DNA of 64,000 nucleotides. Origin: Lentibacillus sediminis (GTDB lineage Bacteria > Bacillota > Bacilli > Bacillales > Amphibacillaceae). Numbering within the stretch: position 1 is the stretch's first letter; every line of letters begins with the position of its first letter. The notes under the pieces are model-generated. The model was not told where the DNA came from and ran no database searches. It worked only from the letters and a program-made list of their open reading frames with translations. Of this stretch, positions 46,378 to 54,436 are shown in pieces. The stretch is from assembly GCF_002763455.1 (NCBI RefSeq), contig NZ_NIXK01000001.1, positions 789,424 through 853,423 on the forward strand. Reading direction: 5' to 3'. A program made the translations under genes and the position numbers.

Positions 46378-46593
46378 ATGAAGGGATTGCTGATGAATTC
46401 GCTGGGGACCAAGCAAAAACTGGAACTGATTTACATCGATGGAGAGGGAAACATTTCTCACAGGGTCATTCGTGTGCTGGAGATAAGAGAAGATGCCATT
46501 CTTGCTTATTGTTATCGAAAACGAGAAGTGAGGTTGTTTAAGCTGGAAAATATCCTCTCTGCGGGTGCGGTGCGAAAGCGTCAGGGGGCATAA
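46378..46593 (+). CDS. Small WYL-like domain protein
   Basis: 71-aa protein with a pattern like a stand-alone WYL fold: KLELIYIDGEGNISHRVIRV, then EIREDAILAYCYRKREVRLF and LENILSAG. WYL domains bind nucleic acids or nucleotide ligands in regulators; here there is no HTH. TGAGGTGAT precedes the ATG. Conserved in bacilli as far as I recall, function unknown. Confidence 0.65.
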   Translation: MKGLLMNSLGTKQKLELIYIDGEGNISHRVIRVLEIREDAILAYCYRKREVRLFKLENILSAGAVRKRQGA

Positions 46594-46595
46594 TG

Positions 46596-46620
46596 GGGGA
46601 GAGGCATCCACCTCTCCGGC
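46596..46620. terminator. Hairpin between converging WYL-like gene and aroK
   Basis: GGAGAGG pairs with CCTCTCC around CATCCA, with no T run on either strand. Weak evidence for termination. Confidence 0.35.
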
Positions 46621-46624
46621 CAAG

Positions 46625-47161
46625 TTAGGAAAAATCCGGGTGGTGCTGCAAAGCGTCGATAATTTCTTCTGATGCTTCATGAGGGGAAAGGTTGTCTATT
46701 TTGATCTTCAAATGATGCGCAGCATAAATTTCCTGGCGCTCATCAAAGAGTGCTTTGATCTCCTCCTCGGTCCTTCCCTGCAGGAGAGGACGGCTGTCAC
46801 GCAAGAGGCTGATGCGCTCTTTCCAAAACGGCCAGGACAGATCCAGAAAGACAACTAGGCATTCGGACAGGCAAAGTCTGCGGGTTTCTTCCTGGAGAAA
46901 CGCCCCGCCGCCGAGAGAGATAACCTTCCGTTTGCCAAGACGTGAGTATGAAGCAATCAGCTCTCGCTCTTTATCCCGGAAGTAAGCCTCCCCATAGGTC
47001 TGAAAGATATCTGGGATACTCATGTCCACAGCTTTTTCAATTTCCTCATCCATATCTACGAAACCGCGGTTGAGCTGATTTGCAAGGTCTTTGCCGATCG
47101 TCGTTTTGCCGACACCCATAAACCCAGTCAGCACAATATTCTTTCCTTTAATTTGCTTCAT
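46625..47161 (-). CDS. aroK: Shikimate kinase
   Basis: 178-aa P-loop kinase that phosphorylates shikimate in aromatic amino acid synthesis. Walker A GFMGVGKTT (~14-22), shikimate-binding DMDEEIE and GGGAFL, and the lid region RDSRPLLQGR. AGAGGAATTCG precedes the ATG. It is divergent from aroD, another shikimate-pathway gene 104 bp away. Confidence 0.92.
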   Translation of the reverse strand: MKQIKGKNIVLTGFMGVGKTTIGKDLANQLNRGFVDMDEEIEKAVDMSIPDIFQTYGEAYFRDKERELIASYSRLGKRKVISLGGGAFLQEETRRLCLSECLVVFLDLSWPFWKERISLLRDSRPLLQGRTEEEIKALFDERQEIYAAHHLKIKIDNLSPHEASEEIIDALQHHPDFS

Positions 47162-47265
47162 TCGAATTCCTCTTTCTCTTACAATCTTCCTTATAGTATA
47201 AGGGAATTTCGCTTTTTTTGCATCAAGTGATAGAATAATAGAAAAGGATTTCGGAGGTCATGTAA

Positions 47266-48021
47266 ATGCTGCAGTTGAAACAGATTCGTATCGGGGAAGG
47301 AAAGCCCAAAGTGATTGTCCCGCTCATCGGCCGAACGGAAGATGAGTTGGTCCAGGAAGCGGAAGCGGTGAAAAAGCTGGGGCCGGATATGATCGAGTGG
47401 CGGGCAGATGCTTTTGCTGGAGTGAAGTCTTTAAAGGCGACTGGGAAAATGCTTGCTAAATTTCGTGCTGTACTGCCAGAACTGCCATTGATTTTTACAT
47501 TTCGCAGCGAGCGGGAAGGTGGTCACACATCGGCCGGTGAATCGTTTTATGAAGAACTGCTAGATATGGTGCTGGAATCCCAGGCGGCTGATGCAGTGGA
47601 TGTGGAGTTGTTTACGGGTAGAGATTCGGTGGAGAGATTGGTAGAGAAGGCAAAAACCCATGGCGTGCCTGTCGTGATGTCGAACCATGATTTTGCCAAG
47701 ACGCCGGAAAAAGCGGAAATCCTTACGCGTTTGCAGGCAATGGAAGACTACGATGCAGATATGCTGAAAATTGCCGTCATGCCAAACAGCACAGCGGATC
47801 TGCTTGTCCTCTTGGATGCCACTCAGACGTGGAAATCCAAGGGAGAAAAGCAGCCACTGATTACCATGGCGATGGGGCAGCTGGGGCTCGTCAGCAGACT
47901 TGCTGGGGAAGTATTTGGCTCAGCTGCGACTTTTGGAGCGGGAGTTGAAGCCTCCGCGCCTGGGCAAATTGATGTTGCAGATTTGAAAGCTGTGCTGCAT
48001 ATTATTCATCGGTACAGCTGA
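47266..48021 (+). CDS. aroD: Type I 3-dehydroquinate dehydratase
   Basis: 251-aa class I enzyme forming 3-dehydroshikimate through a Schiff base. Substrate-binding EWRADAF, catalytic His in VVMSNHDFAKTP and Schiff-base Lys in MLKIAVMP. It is also a catabolic enzyme in some bacteria (quinate), but the neighbouring aroK suggests biosynthesis. CGGAGGTCATGTAA precedes the start. Confidence 0.93.
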   Translation: MLQLKQIRIGEGKPKVIVPLIGRTEDELVQEAEAVKKLGPDMIEWRADAFAGVKSLKATGKMLAKFRAVLPELPLIFTFRSEREGGHTSAGESFYEELLDMVLESQAADAVDVELFTGRDSVERLVEKAKTHGVPVVMSNHDFAKTPEKAEILTRLQAMEDYDADMLKIAVMPNSTADLLVLLDATQTWKSKGEKQPLITMAMGQLGLVSRLAGEVFGSAATFGAGVEASAPGQIDVADLKAVLHIIHRYS

Positions 48022-48029
48022 ACAGAAAA

Positions 48030-48070
48030 ACGAGGCTGCCGGGAGATGTCCTCCCGACAGCCTCATTTGC
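48030..48070 (+). terminator. Hairpin terminator of aroD
   Basis: GAGGCTG-CGGGAG pairs with CTCCCG-CAGCCTC, followed by ATTTGCTG. Strong stem, weak T run. Confidence 0.75.
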
Positions 48071-48077
48071 TGTGGTT

Positions 48078-48152
48078 CACAGTATAGATGCCGAAGTTTG
48101 TGGCAAAGATGCCAAAGTTCACAGTGGGAATGCTAAAGATGTTCTCAAGCCA
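48078..48152 (-). repeat. Short degenerate array related to the 20-bp repeats
   Basis: On the minus strand: AACTTTGGCATCTTTGCCAC, then AACTTCGGCATCTATACTGT, plus a diverged copy (AACATCTTTAGCATTCCCAC). Periods are 21-24 bp rather than 20. They resemble array C units (aacttcggcatgccagcgga). It lies at the 3' side of the YtkA-type lipoprotein gene. Confidence 0.45.
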
Positions 48153-48194
48153 CCTCAGACTGGCAACTTTATCTCAAGCGAGATTTCAGCTGTT

Positions 48195-48962
48195 TCACTC
48201 ACCAACCGCCACTTCATGAATCTCATGTTCATGCAGGCCATCGTCATTTTCGACATGAACTTGAACTTGATAGGTACCAGCTTCAGAAAAAGTGTGCAAT
48301 GCATGATATTCTCCGGCAGTTGTTTCGTCCGCATCCACCCAATCATGGTTGCCGGCACCTTCCTTCTGCCATATTTCATAACGGACATTGGCATCCTCCA
48401 GAGGTGCGCCGTCCATCTGCACGTGTACGGTCAGGTCTGTTTCTTCCCCGGAAACGACATCTGCGGGCAGGTCCATATGCATTGAAAAGCCTTCCGTATT
48501 CCCATGGTCATGTGTTGCTTCGTTCTCTGCTTCCGTATCGGCAGAATCATTGTCGCTCGGATCGGCGTCACCGACAGTAATCGATTTCAACGGCATGGTA
48601 TGTAGATCCTTTGCGGTGACATGGGCATACATTTCATAAACGCCCTCTTCATCAAAAGTGGTTTCAGCAGTATAAATGCCATCTTCGCTCATTGTTCCCT
48701 CAATCTCTACGCTGTTGTCTTCGTTACCGGTCTCCCAGATTTCAAACATGACTTCATCCGCATCAGTCACCGGTTCTTCTCCATAAGTAACTGCTGCAGA
48801 TAATTCGACCGTCTCATCAGAATCAGCAGTTTCCGGCACGGAGAAATCAACAAGCAGCTGTTTCAACTCTTCCGCTTCAGTTCCTGTGTTTTCCTGCTGC
48901 TCTCCGCATGCTGCGAGCAACACCGCTATTATTATGAGCAAGCCCAATAGCTGTTTACGCAT
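48195..48962 (-). CDS. Lipoprotein with two YtkA-like (FixH-like) domains
   Basis: 255-aa lipoprotein: lipobox LAAC (Cys ~19), then two YtkA-like beta-sandwich domains (~35-130 and ~160-255), each ending with the G.Y...H/T pattern (EEGVYEMYAHVTAKDLHTMP; EAGTYQVQVHVENDDGLHEH). An acidic linker with DHGNTEGFSMHM joins them. YtkA-like domains occur with copper or haem proteins at the cell surface; the ligand here is unknown. ATG 48962 has AGGAGG upstream; the longer ORF start is not used. Confidence 0.78.
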   Translation of the reverse strand: MRKQLLGLLIIIAVLLAACGEQQENTGTEAEELKQLLVDFSVPETADSDETVELSAAVTYGEEPVTDADEVMFEIWETGNEDNSVEIEGTMSEDGIYTAETTFDEEGVYEMYAHVTAKDLHTMPLKSITVGDADPSDNDSADTEAENEATHDHGNTEGFSMHMDLPADVVSGEETDLTVHVQMDGAPLEDANVRYEIWQKEGAGNHDWVDADETTAGEYHALHTFSEAGTYQVQVHVENDDGLHEHEIHEVAVGE

Positions 48963-49086
48963 AGGCTGTCCTCCTATTGTGTTGATTAAGGCGATTATAC
49001 CATTTCTTAACAAAATAATTGTGAAAGATAAATGACTTTCAGGGCAAATCTTATACCTATCAAGCAGTGTAGCCAAGTTTTACCAC

Positions 49087-49118
49087 CAAAAAACCCGGAA
49101 GCCACTCTGCTCCCGGGT
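49087..49118 (-). terminator. Intrinsic terminator of the YflT-like gene
   Basis: On the minus strand ACCCGGGAG... pairs with ...TCCGGGT, followed by TTTTTGG, directly after the stop codon. Confidence 0.8.
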
Positions 49119-49460
49119 CTATCTATCCTCAACCGTCACAAGAATATCACCTGATTTAAGCTTCCCCTGATATCGCTTCGCCTGGTTCTCTGGTACCCCG
49201 AGACGAACAAGCTGATCATAAGGGTCGGTAATATCGTCGGTAAATGTTTGTTTGATTTTTTCCATGAATGAATGGTCTTTGCTATCCTTTGGGATGCCGC
49301 TTTCCATCTTCACATCCGTTTGCCATTGCAGGCGGCCGGTGTTTTTCTTATTGGTCACAACAGTGATATCTTCCGGCTTGTATCCTTCTACTTCCAATTC
49401 CTTAACCGCGGTAATCGCTTCGTCTTCTTTATTGCAGGCTGTGACAATTTGTCTTGCCAT
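49119..49460 (-). CDS. General stress protein 17M-like (YflT domain)
   Basis: 113-aa protein with the GSP17M/YflT fold (MARQIVTACNKEDEAITAV, GYKPEDITVVTNKK), and a C-terminal part typical of the group (LGVPENQAKRYQGKLKSGDI). Family members are sigma-B general stress proteins in B. subtilis. No usable sigma-B promoter is seen; a perfect inverted repeat lies just upstream of the ribosome site GGAGGAGA. Confidence 0.82.
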   Translation of the reverse strand: MARQIVTACNKEDEAITAVKELEVEGYKPEDITVVTNKKNTGRLQWQTDVKMESGIPKDSKDHSFMEKIKQTFTDDITDPYDQLVRLGVPENQAKRYQGKLKSGDILVTVEDR

Positions 49461-49480
49461 GGCTATCTCCTCCTGTGCCT

Positions 49481-49504
49481 GTAAAGTTTTACATTAAACT
49501 TTAC
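49481..49504. promoter_or_regulatory. Perfect 9-bp inverted repeat before the stress gene
   Basis: GTAAAGTTT, 6 bp, AAACTTTAC. It lies 8 bp upstream of the ribosome site of the stress protein gene. It could be an operator for an unidentified repressor or a 5' mRNA hairpin. Confidence 0.5.
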
Positions 49505-49537
49505 CACCAGAGCAGCCGCGGTAAACCGCAAGCACAG

Positions 49538-50194
49538 TCACGTGTCCCCATGCCGTTTTTTCATTCTGCCGGTATGAGGGCCTAAGCGCCTGACTTTGAG
49601 CCACTTGTTATACAACGCAGCGATCCAGTTCAGCAAAAATTTCGGGAACTGTTTTGGGAAATAGGGCCGCTGGTAAAACAGGAAGAAAGCCTTTTTCAGG
49701 TCTTTCCATTGCCGCAGTCCATTGGCTTGCCTGAATCTGGCCACATCAATCAGCCGTATCTCTCCATCTGGTGTCAATAAAATATTTTTCAGATGCACAT
49801 CGGATGGAGTCAAGCCGACACCCGCGGCCTCGTACAGCGCCTGATCTGTCTCGTGCAGCATGTCAGCAGTTAACCGGATGCCAAGCCGCAAACAGTCAAA
49901 TAGCGTCTGGCCAGCTATATAATCAATCTCGATATAATTTTCTCCGAATTCGTGTAAGGCCGGATAGTAGGGACTTCCCTGAAGCTGCTGATAAATTTCC
50001 GCTTCCACATAAGCGAGATGCGCAAATTCAGGAAAAAATACTTTGAGCGCCCTGCCCGTGGAAGCAATCCGAAACACAGCAGCACTCCTGCCTATGCCAA
50101 TCAATTCCAGAGAGGGATCTTTTCGCACGACAGATGCCTGGTGTTTCTCCAAACTAAATTCAACACTACCTGCCAACACAGCTGTTGGACTCAA
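49538..50194 (-). CDS. RIO-like serine/threonine kinase, YrzF family
   Basis: 218-aa small protein kinase lacking large lobes: Gly loop GIGRSAAVFRI, ATP Lys in ALKVFF, catalytic loop TPSDVHLKNILL and metal motif LIDVARF (DFG changed to DVA). Similar to B. subtilis YrzF. It starts at TTG 50194 behind AGGAGA; no in-frame ATG is available nearby. Substrates unknown. Confidence 0.8.
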   Translation of the reverse strand: MSPTAVLAGSVEFSLEKHQASVVRKDPSLELIGIGRSAAVFRIASTGRALKVFFPEFAHLAYVEAEIYQQLQGSPYYPALHEFGENYIEIDYIAGQTLFDCLRLGIRLTADMLHETDQALYEAAGVGLTPSDVHLKNILLTPDGEIRLIDVARFRQANGLRQWKDLKKAFFLFYQRPYFPKQFPKFLLNWIAALYNKWLKVRRLGPHTGRMKKRHGDT

Positions 50195-50375
50195 CTGTCA
50201 TTCTCCTCTCCCATTGATCTGCCTGGTGCGGCTGTTTTATGAACACTCCTCAGCTATCAAAATCAATGGTTTCTTCTATTATATAGGAGAATAGCGGCAA
50301 TATGTAGCGAAAAACCCCTATGTTAAACAGACAGCCCGTTGTATAATGTAAAAAAAGGCAGGCGGAGGGGGATGT

Positions 50376-51734
50376 ATGCAATCAATTAAGCAACAGCATC
50401 GAGAAGATTTTTTTGAAACCGTTATCGAAAATGCTTATTACTGCTTTGTCGTCGTGGATAATGAGGGGTTTATCACCTACATGAACAAAAGCTATCTCCG
50501 CTTTCTGGAAGTGGAGAATGTAGTGGGCAAGCATGTCACCGAGGTGATTGAGAATACACGAATGCATACTGTGGTAGAAACAGGCAAGGAAGAGATTGCC
50601 GACCTGCAGTATATCCGCGGCAATTATATGGTTGCCAACCGTATCCCTGTTAGGTCCGGCGGTGAGATTGTCGGTGCTGTCGGTACGGTCATTTTCCGTG
50701 ACACCAAGGAATGGATGAAGATGAACAGCCATATCAAGGATTTGCTGCTGGAGATTGAGCATTACCGCAGCCAGCTGCAGAATCTGCACGGGAAAACCTA
50801 TTCTCTCGGCGATATTGTCGGCAGTTCGAGACAGCTGAATGAACTAAAAAATAAAATCAAAAAAGTTTCCCCTGGCGACGTTTCGGTGCTGATAAGGGGC
50901 GAAAGCGGCACAGGAAAAGAGCTCGTCGCACACAGCATTCACCACTTAAGTGAACGGAGCAGGAAGCCGTTTGTTGCGGTAAACTGTGCGGCGATTCCGG
51001 AGCACCTCTTGGAATCCGAACTGTTTGGCTATAAAGAGGGTGCATTCACCGGGGCAAAAAAAGGCGGCAAGACGGGAAAATTTCAGCTGGCAAACGGTGG
51101 CACACTGTTTTTGGACGAGATCGGCGACATGCCGCTTGCCACCCAGGTCAAAATTCTGCGTGTGCTGCAGGAGGGAGAGGTCGATGTGGTTGGCGGCACT
51201 GCCCCGCAGCCAATTGATGTTCGGCTGATCGCTGCGACCAATCAGCCACTCGAAAAACTAATTGCAGCACAGCGTTTCCGCGAGGATTTGTTTTACAGGA
51301 TTAATGTCATTCAGCTGAGTATTCCGCCATTACGTGATCGGATGGAGGATATCAGGGTGCTGGCCAATTATATTCTTCACAAAGTGACAAATCGGACAGG
51401 GAAGCGGGTGGTGTCATTTGATTCCAGGGTGCTGGACCGCCTTATGCACTACCACTGGCCAGGTAACATACGCGAACTGGAGAATGTGATTGAATCGGCG
51501 GTACATTTAACGAACAATGAAGTGATAAACGTGGAGGATTTGCCGGAAAGCCTGCAGACAGATGCCCCGGCCGTCACAGAGCAGACAACATTAAAAGAAA
51601 AGTTGGAGCAAACCGAAAAATCCGCCATCCAGCATGCTCTGGAAAAAAGCAGTGGTGATAAGGCGGCAGCAGCCAAGTTGCTTGGCATTGGAAAATCCAG
51701 TTTATATGATAAGTTAAAGAAGCATCAGCTCTAA
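50376..51734 (+). CDS. SigL-dependent transcriptional activator, PAS-AAA+-Fis HTH
   Basis: 452-aa enhancer-binding protein. PAS sensor domain (~15-120), AAA+ domain (~145-375) with Walker A RGESGTGKE, the sigma-54 contact loop GAFTGA, Walker B GGTLFLDEIGD and arginine-finger region FREDLFYRINV, then a C-terminal Fis-type HTH (KAAAAKLLGIGKSSLYDKL). TATAAT at 50342 may be its -10. It is followed by an enhancer-like palindrome and a -24/-12 promoter driving a hydroxybutyrate operon, so those are the likely targets. The PAS ligand is unknown. Confidence 0.92.
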   Translation: MQSIKQQHREDFFETVIENAYYCFVVVDNEGFITYMNKSYLRFLEVENVVGKHVTEVIENTRMHTVVETGKEEIADLQYIRGNYMVANRIPVRSGGEIVGAVGTVIFRDTKEWMKMNSHIKDLLLEIEHYRSQLQNLHGKTYSLGDIVGSSRQLNELKNKIKKVSPGDVSVLIRGESGTGKELVAHSIHHLSERSRKPFVAVNCAAIPEHLLESELFGYKEGAFTGAKKGGKTGKFQLANGGTLFLDEIGDMPLATQVKILRVLQEGEVDVVGGTAPQPIDVRLIAATNQPLEKLIAAQRFREDLFYRINVIQLSIPPLRDRMEDIRVLANYILHKVTNRTGKRVVSFDSRVLDRLMHYHWPGNIRELENVIESAVHLTNNEVINVEDLPESLQTDAPAVTEQTTLKEKLEQTEKSAIQHALEKSSGDKAAAAKLLGIGKSSLYDKLKKHQL

Positions 51735-51772
51735 TTCCGGAAATCCGGAATCCGTTTTCCGGGTTTCCGGAA
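51735..51772. promoter_or_regulatory. Enhancer (UAS) for the SigL activator
   Basis: Four TTCCGGAA-type sites (51735, 51743, 51757, 51765) arranged as an inverted repeat begin right after the regulator stop codon and lie ~165 bp upstream of the -24/-12 promoter, typical for binding of a Fis-type HTH activator. Confidence 0.75.
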
Positions 51773-51825
51773 TGGCTTGCTGTATTGAAGATGTAAGGGA
51801 TCACAAAGATATAACTCTCTTTGGG

Positions 51826-51866
51826 AAAAACCTTTGTTCCGCAAACTCGGAATAAAGGTTTTTTCC
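51826..51866 (+). terminator. Intrinsic terminator of the activator gene
   Basis: AAAAACCTTTGTTCCG pairs with CGGAATAAAGGTTTTT (one wobble), 6-nt loop, then TTTCC. Confidence 0.9.
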
Positions 51867-51913
51867 TTATGGAGCAAATAGCCGGCACAGCAAGGATTTC
51901 ATTTACACAAAAG

Positions 51914-51930
51914 TTGGCATAGTTTTTGCT
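51914..51930 (+). promoter_or_regulatory. SigL (sigma-54) -24/-12 promoter
   Basis: TTGGCAT-AGTTT-TTGCT matches the sigma-54 consensus TTGGCAC-N5-TTGCW with one mismatch at the C. SigL itself is encoded at 61449-62729. Confidence 0.88.
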
Positions 51931-51978
51931 TATTAAATAGTTGAGAGGAGGTAGTAAGCAAATTTAAGTTTGATTGAT

Positions 51979-51993
51979 ATGTAAGCGGTTACT
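51979..51993. promoter_or_regulatory. CcpA binding site (cre) in the hydroxybutyrate leader
   Basis: ATGTAAGCGGTTACT matches WTGNAANCGNWNNCW at every defined position. It lies about 40 bp downstream of the expected SigL start point, where CcpA would block elongation when preferred sugars are present. Similar SigL plus CcpA control is known for Bacillus levanase and acetoin operons. Confidence 0.8.
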
Positions 51994-52209
51994 GTACGTG
52001 GATTTGAACGTGATTGCTTAAGCCGGTATTCCTTTTTCAAGAAAGCTGATTTGGCGAATAAGCCAAACACAGGTAAAATGATCAGGGGTATGGGAGAGTT
52101 TGGGTTTCCCTGCGATAAAGAATTTGTAAGCAGCATGGATTCGCTCGCGACAAAACAATTTCGTCCACCATAACCCAAAACTTACAAACTCAAGAGGAGG
52201 ACATAAATA

Positions 52210-52986
52210 ATGACAAAAAAGCAAGTAGTTTTCATAACTGGAGCAGCTAGCGGAATCGGCTATGAGATCGGCACGGCTTTTGCCAAAAGCGGTGCAAGTG
52301 TGGTGTTCACTGATATCAACGAAGAAAAAGTCAAGCAGGCTGCTGCGGATGTCGCAGCAAACGGGCATGACTGCCTTGGGCTGAAATGCGATGTCACCAA
52401 CGAAGAAGAACTAAAGCAGGCAATTGATCAAACGGTGGGGGCATATGGCAGGCTCGATGTGCTGATCAACAATGCCGGCCTGCAGCATGTCGCTTCCCTG
52501 GAGGAATTTCCGACAGAGAAGTTTGAGCTTATTACCAAAGTGATGCTTGTGGCTCCATTTATGGCAACCAAACTTGTTTTCCCGATTATGAAAAAGCAGG
52601 AATCGGGCCGGATTATTAATATGGCATCAATCAACGGGCTGATCGGCTTTGCCGGAAAAGCTGCCTATAACAGTGCAAAGCACGGGTTGATTGGATTAAC
52701 CAAGGTAGCAGCATTGGAAGGAGCGGATCATGGCATCACGGTGAACGCAATGTGCCCTGGCTATGTTGACACGCCGCTGGTCCGCAATCAATTTGAAGAT
52801 TTGGCGAAAAACCGCAATGTGCCAGTGGAAAAAGTCCTGGAGGAAGTGCTTTATCCGCTGGTACCGCAAAAACGACTTTTGGAAGTTAAGGAAATCGCCG
52901 ATTATACGATGTTCCTCGCCAGTGATCAGGCAAAAGGCGTCACGGGGCAGGCGGTCGTGCTGGACGGCGGTTATACTGCACAATAA
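52210..52986 (+). CDS. 3-hydroxybutyrate dehydrogenase (SDR family)
   Basis: 258-aa classical short-chain dehydrogenase oxidising (R)-3-hydroxybutyrate to acetoacetate with NAD. Cofactor motif TGAASGIGYEI (~10-20), NNAG, catalytic Ser in NMASINGL, YNSAK (Tyr-x3-Lys), and the family C-terminus PLVPQKRLLEVKEIAD. Close in pattern to bacterial 3-hydroxybutyrate dehydrogenases such as B. subtilis YxjF. AGAGGAGGA precedes the ATG. It is followed 33 bp on by a GntP permease, forming an uptake-oxidation operon. Confidence 0.88.
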   Translation: MTKKQVVFITGAASGIGYEIGTAFAKSGASVVFTDINEEKVKQAAADVAANGHDCLGLKCDVTNEEELKQAIDQTVGAYGRLDVLINNAGLQHVASLEEFPTEKFELITKVMLVAPFMATKLVFPIMKKQESGRIINMASINGLIGFAGKAAYNSAKHGLIGLTKVAALEGADHGITVNAMCPGYVDTPLVRNQFEDLAKNRNVPVEKVLEEVLYPLVPQKRLLEVKEIADYTMFLASDQAKGVTGQAVVLDGGYTAQ

Positions 52987-53019
52987 AAGACAGAAAAAGA
53001 ACGACCAAGGAGGGGTTTT

Positions 53020-54303
53020 ATGTTTGGTATTATTCTTGGCCTCATTGTGCTAATGGTCCTTGCCTATCTGGGCTGGTCGATTATTTGGGTAGCGCCGATC
53101 GCGGCCGGCGTGGTGGCACTTACCGGCGGTTTGGATTTGCTGGATGCCTATACCAATACCTACATGGGCGGTTTTGTGGACTTTGCCAAGCAATGGTTTC
53201 CGGTATTTATGCTTGGCGCGATTTTTGGAAAATTGATGGAAGATACGGGGATGGCTAAATCTGTCGCCGTTGCATTAACGAAAGTAATAGGGACAGACCG
53301 GGCAATTTTGGGTGTTTTAGTATCGGCTGCTGTCCTGACATATGGTGGTGTCAGCCTGTTTGTCGTCGTGTTCGCGGTTTATCCGCTTGCCCTGACGTTA
53401 TTTCGCGAAGCTAACATCACGAGGAGATTGATTCCGCCAACCGTGGCGCTTGGGGCATTCACGTTTACTATGGGTGGCTTGCCCGGGTCGCCGCAAATCC
53501 AGAATCTGATCCCAACCGATTATTTTGGGACCACGGCGATGGCTGCGCCGATCATGGGGATTGGTGCATCGATTGTCATGGCGGTCGGCGGGTACCTGTA
53601 TCTAAGGTGGCGCGAGAAAAAGGTGACAGCTGCCGGGGAAGGATACACGGAACCAAAGGATAACAAAATTGTCGACACGGGTGGTGATGCTCCGCATTTC
53701 TTTTTATCTGTCTTGCCGCTCTTGGTGGTGCTGATCACACTTAACGTACTGGGCTGGCACATCATTGTGGCGCTGCTCTCGGGTATTGTATTAATCATGC
53801 TCTTAAACCTGACGAAATTTAAAGGGTTTGTTAAAGCGATCAACAGTGGTGCGGGCGGATCAGTTACGGCGATTATCAACACAAGTGCAGCGGTCGGTTT
53901 TGGTACAGTTGTGCAGGCAGTTCCCGGTTTTGGCAGACTGACAGAACTGCTAATGGGCATCCGCGGCAATCCACTAATCTCCGAAGCAGTAGCGGTCAAC
54001 CTGCTTGCCGGTGCGACTGGTTCAGCCTCTGGCGGGATGGGGATTGCCCTTGAGGCACTAGGTTCCCGTTATTACGAAATTGCCCAGGAAACAGGAATTG
54101 ACGTGGAAGCCTTCCACAGAATAGCTTCCCTGTCAGCCGGTGGTCTTGACGCCCTGCCTCATAACGGTGCAGTCCTGACCTTGCTGACAATCACCGGCAT
54201 GACGCATAAAGACAGCTATAAGGATATCTTTGTTGTTGCTGTGCTGATCCCGATTGTTTCGGTGGCTGTGGCGATCTTGCTGGCGTCGATAGGATTGTAT
54301 TAG
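53020..54303 (+). CDS. GntP family permease (likely hydroxybutyrate uptake)
   Basis: 427-aa transporter with about 11 TM helices and GntP family features (GGLPGSPQIQNLIPTDYFGT; LLAGATGSASGGMGIALEAL; GGLDALPHNGAVLTLL). The family carries gluconate and other hydroxyacids. The pairing with hydroxybutyrate dehydrogenase matches B. subtilis yxjC-yxjF, so 3-hydroxybutyrate is the inferred substrate. AAGGAGGGG precedes the ATG. Confidence 0.85.
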   Translation: MFGIILGLIVLMVLAYLGWSIIWVAPIAAGVVALTGGLDLLDAYTNTYMGGFVDFAKQWFPVFMLGAIFGKLMEDTGMAKSVAVALTKVIGTDRAILGVLVSAAVLTYGGVSLFVVVFAVYPLALTLFREANITRRLIPPTVALGAFTFTMGGLPGSPQIQNLIPTDYFGTTAMAAPIMGIGASIVMAVGGYLYLRWREKKVTAAGEGYTEPKDNKIVDTGGDAPHFFLSVLPLLVVLITLNVLGWHIIVALLSGIVLIMLLNLTKFKGFVKAINSGAGGSVTAIINTSAAVGFGTVVQAVPGFGRLTELLMGIRGNPLISEAVAVNLLAGATGSASGGMGIALEALGSRYYEIAQETGIDVEAFHRIASLSAGGLDALPHNGAVLTLLTITGMTHKDSYKDIFVVAVLIPIVSVAVAILLASIGLY

Positions 54304-54332
54304 TTTTTTAGAGGAAATAGATTAACAAAAAT

Positions 54333-54360
54333 AGGCCTGGGAGATACCCGGGCTTTTTCT
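54333..54360 (+). terminator. Intrinsic terminator of the hydroxybutyrate operon
   Basis: GCCTGGG pairs with CCCGGGC (one wobble), 5-nt loop, then TTTTTCTG. Confidence 0.85.
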
Positions 54361-54436
54361 GTTTTCGTCTTTGCTATCTTTTTCCAAAATGTTTTGATAA
54401 AATGAAATAAAAATCTAGTTAACAGGGGTGGAACCA

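Noticed and set aside
49460..49504. Sigma-B promoter for the stress gene (GTTTAA on the minus strand)
   Set aside because: The matching -10 (GGCACA) is poor and would place the start point inside the ribosome site.
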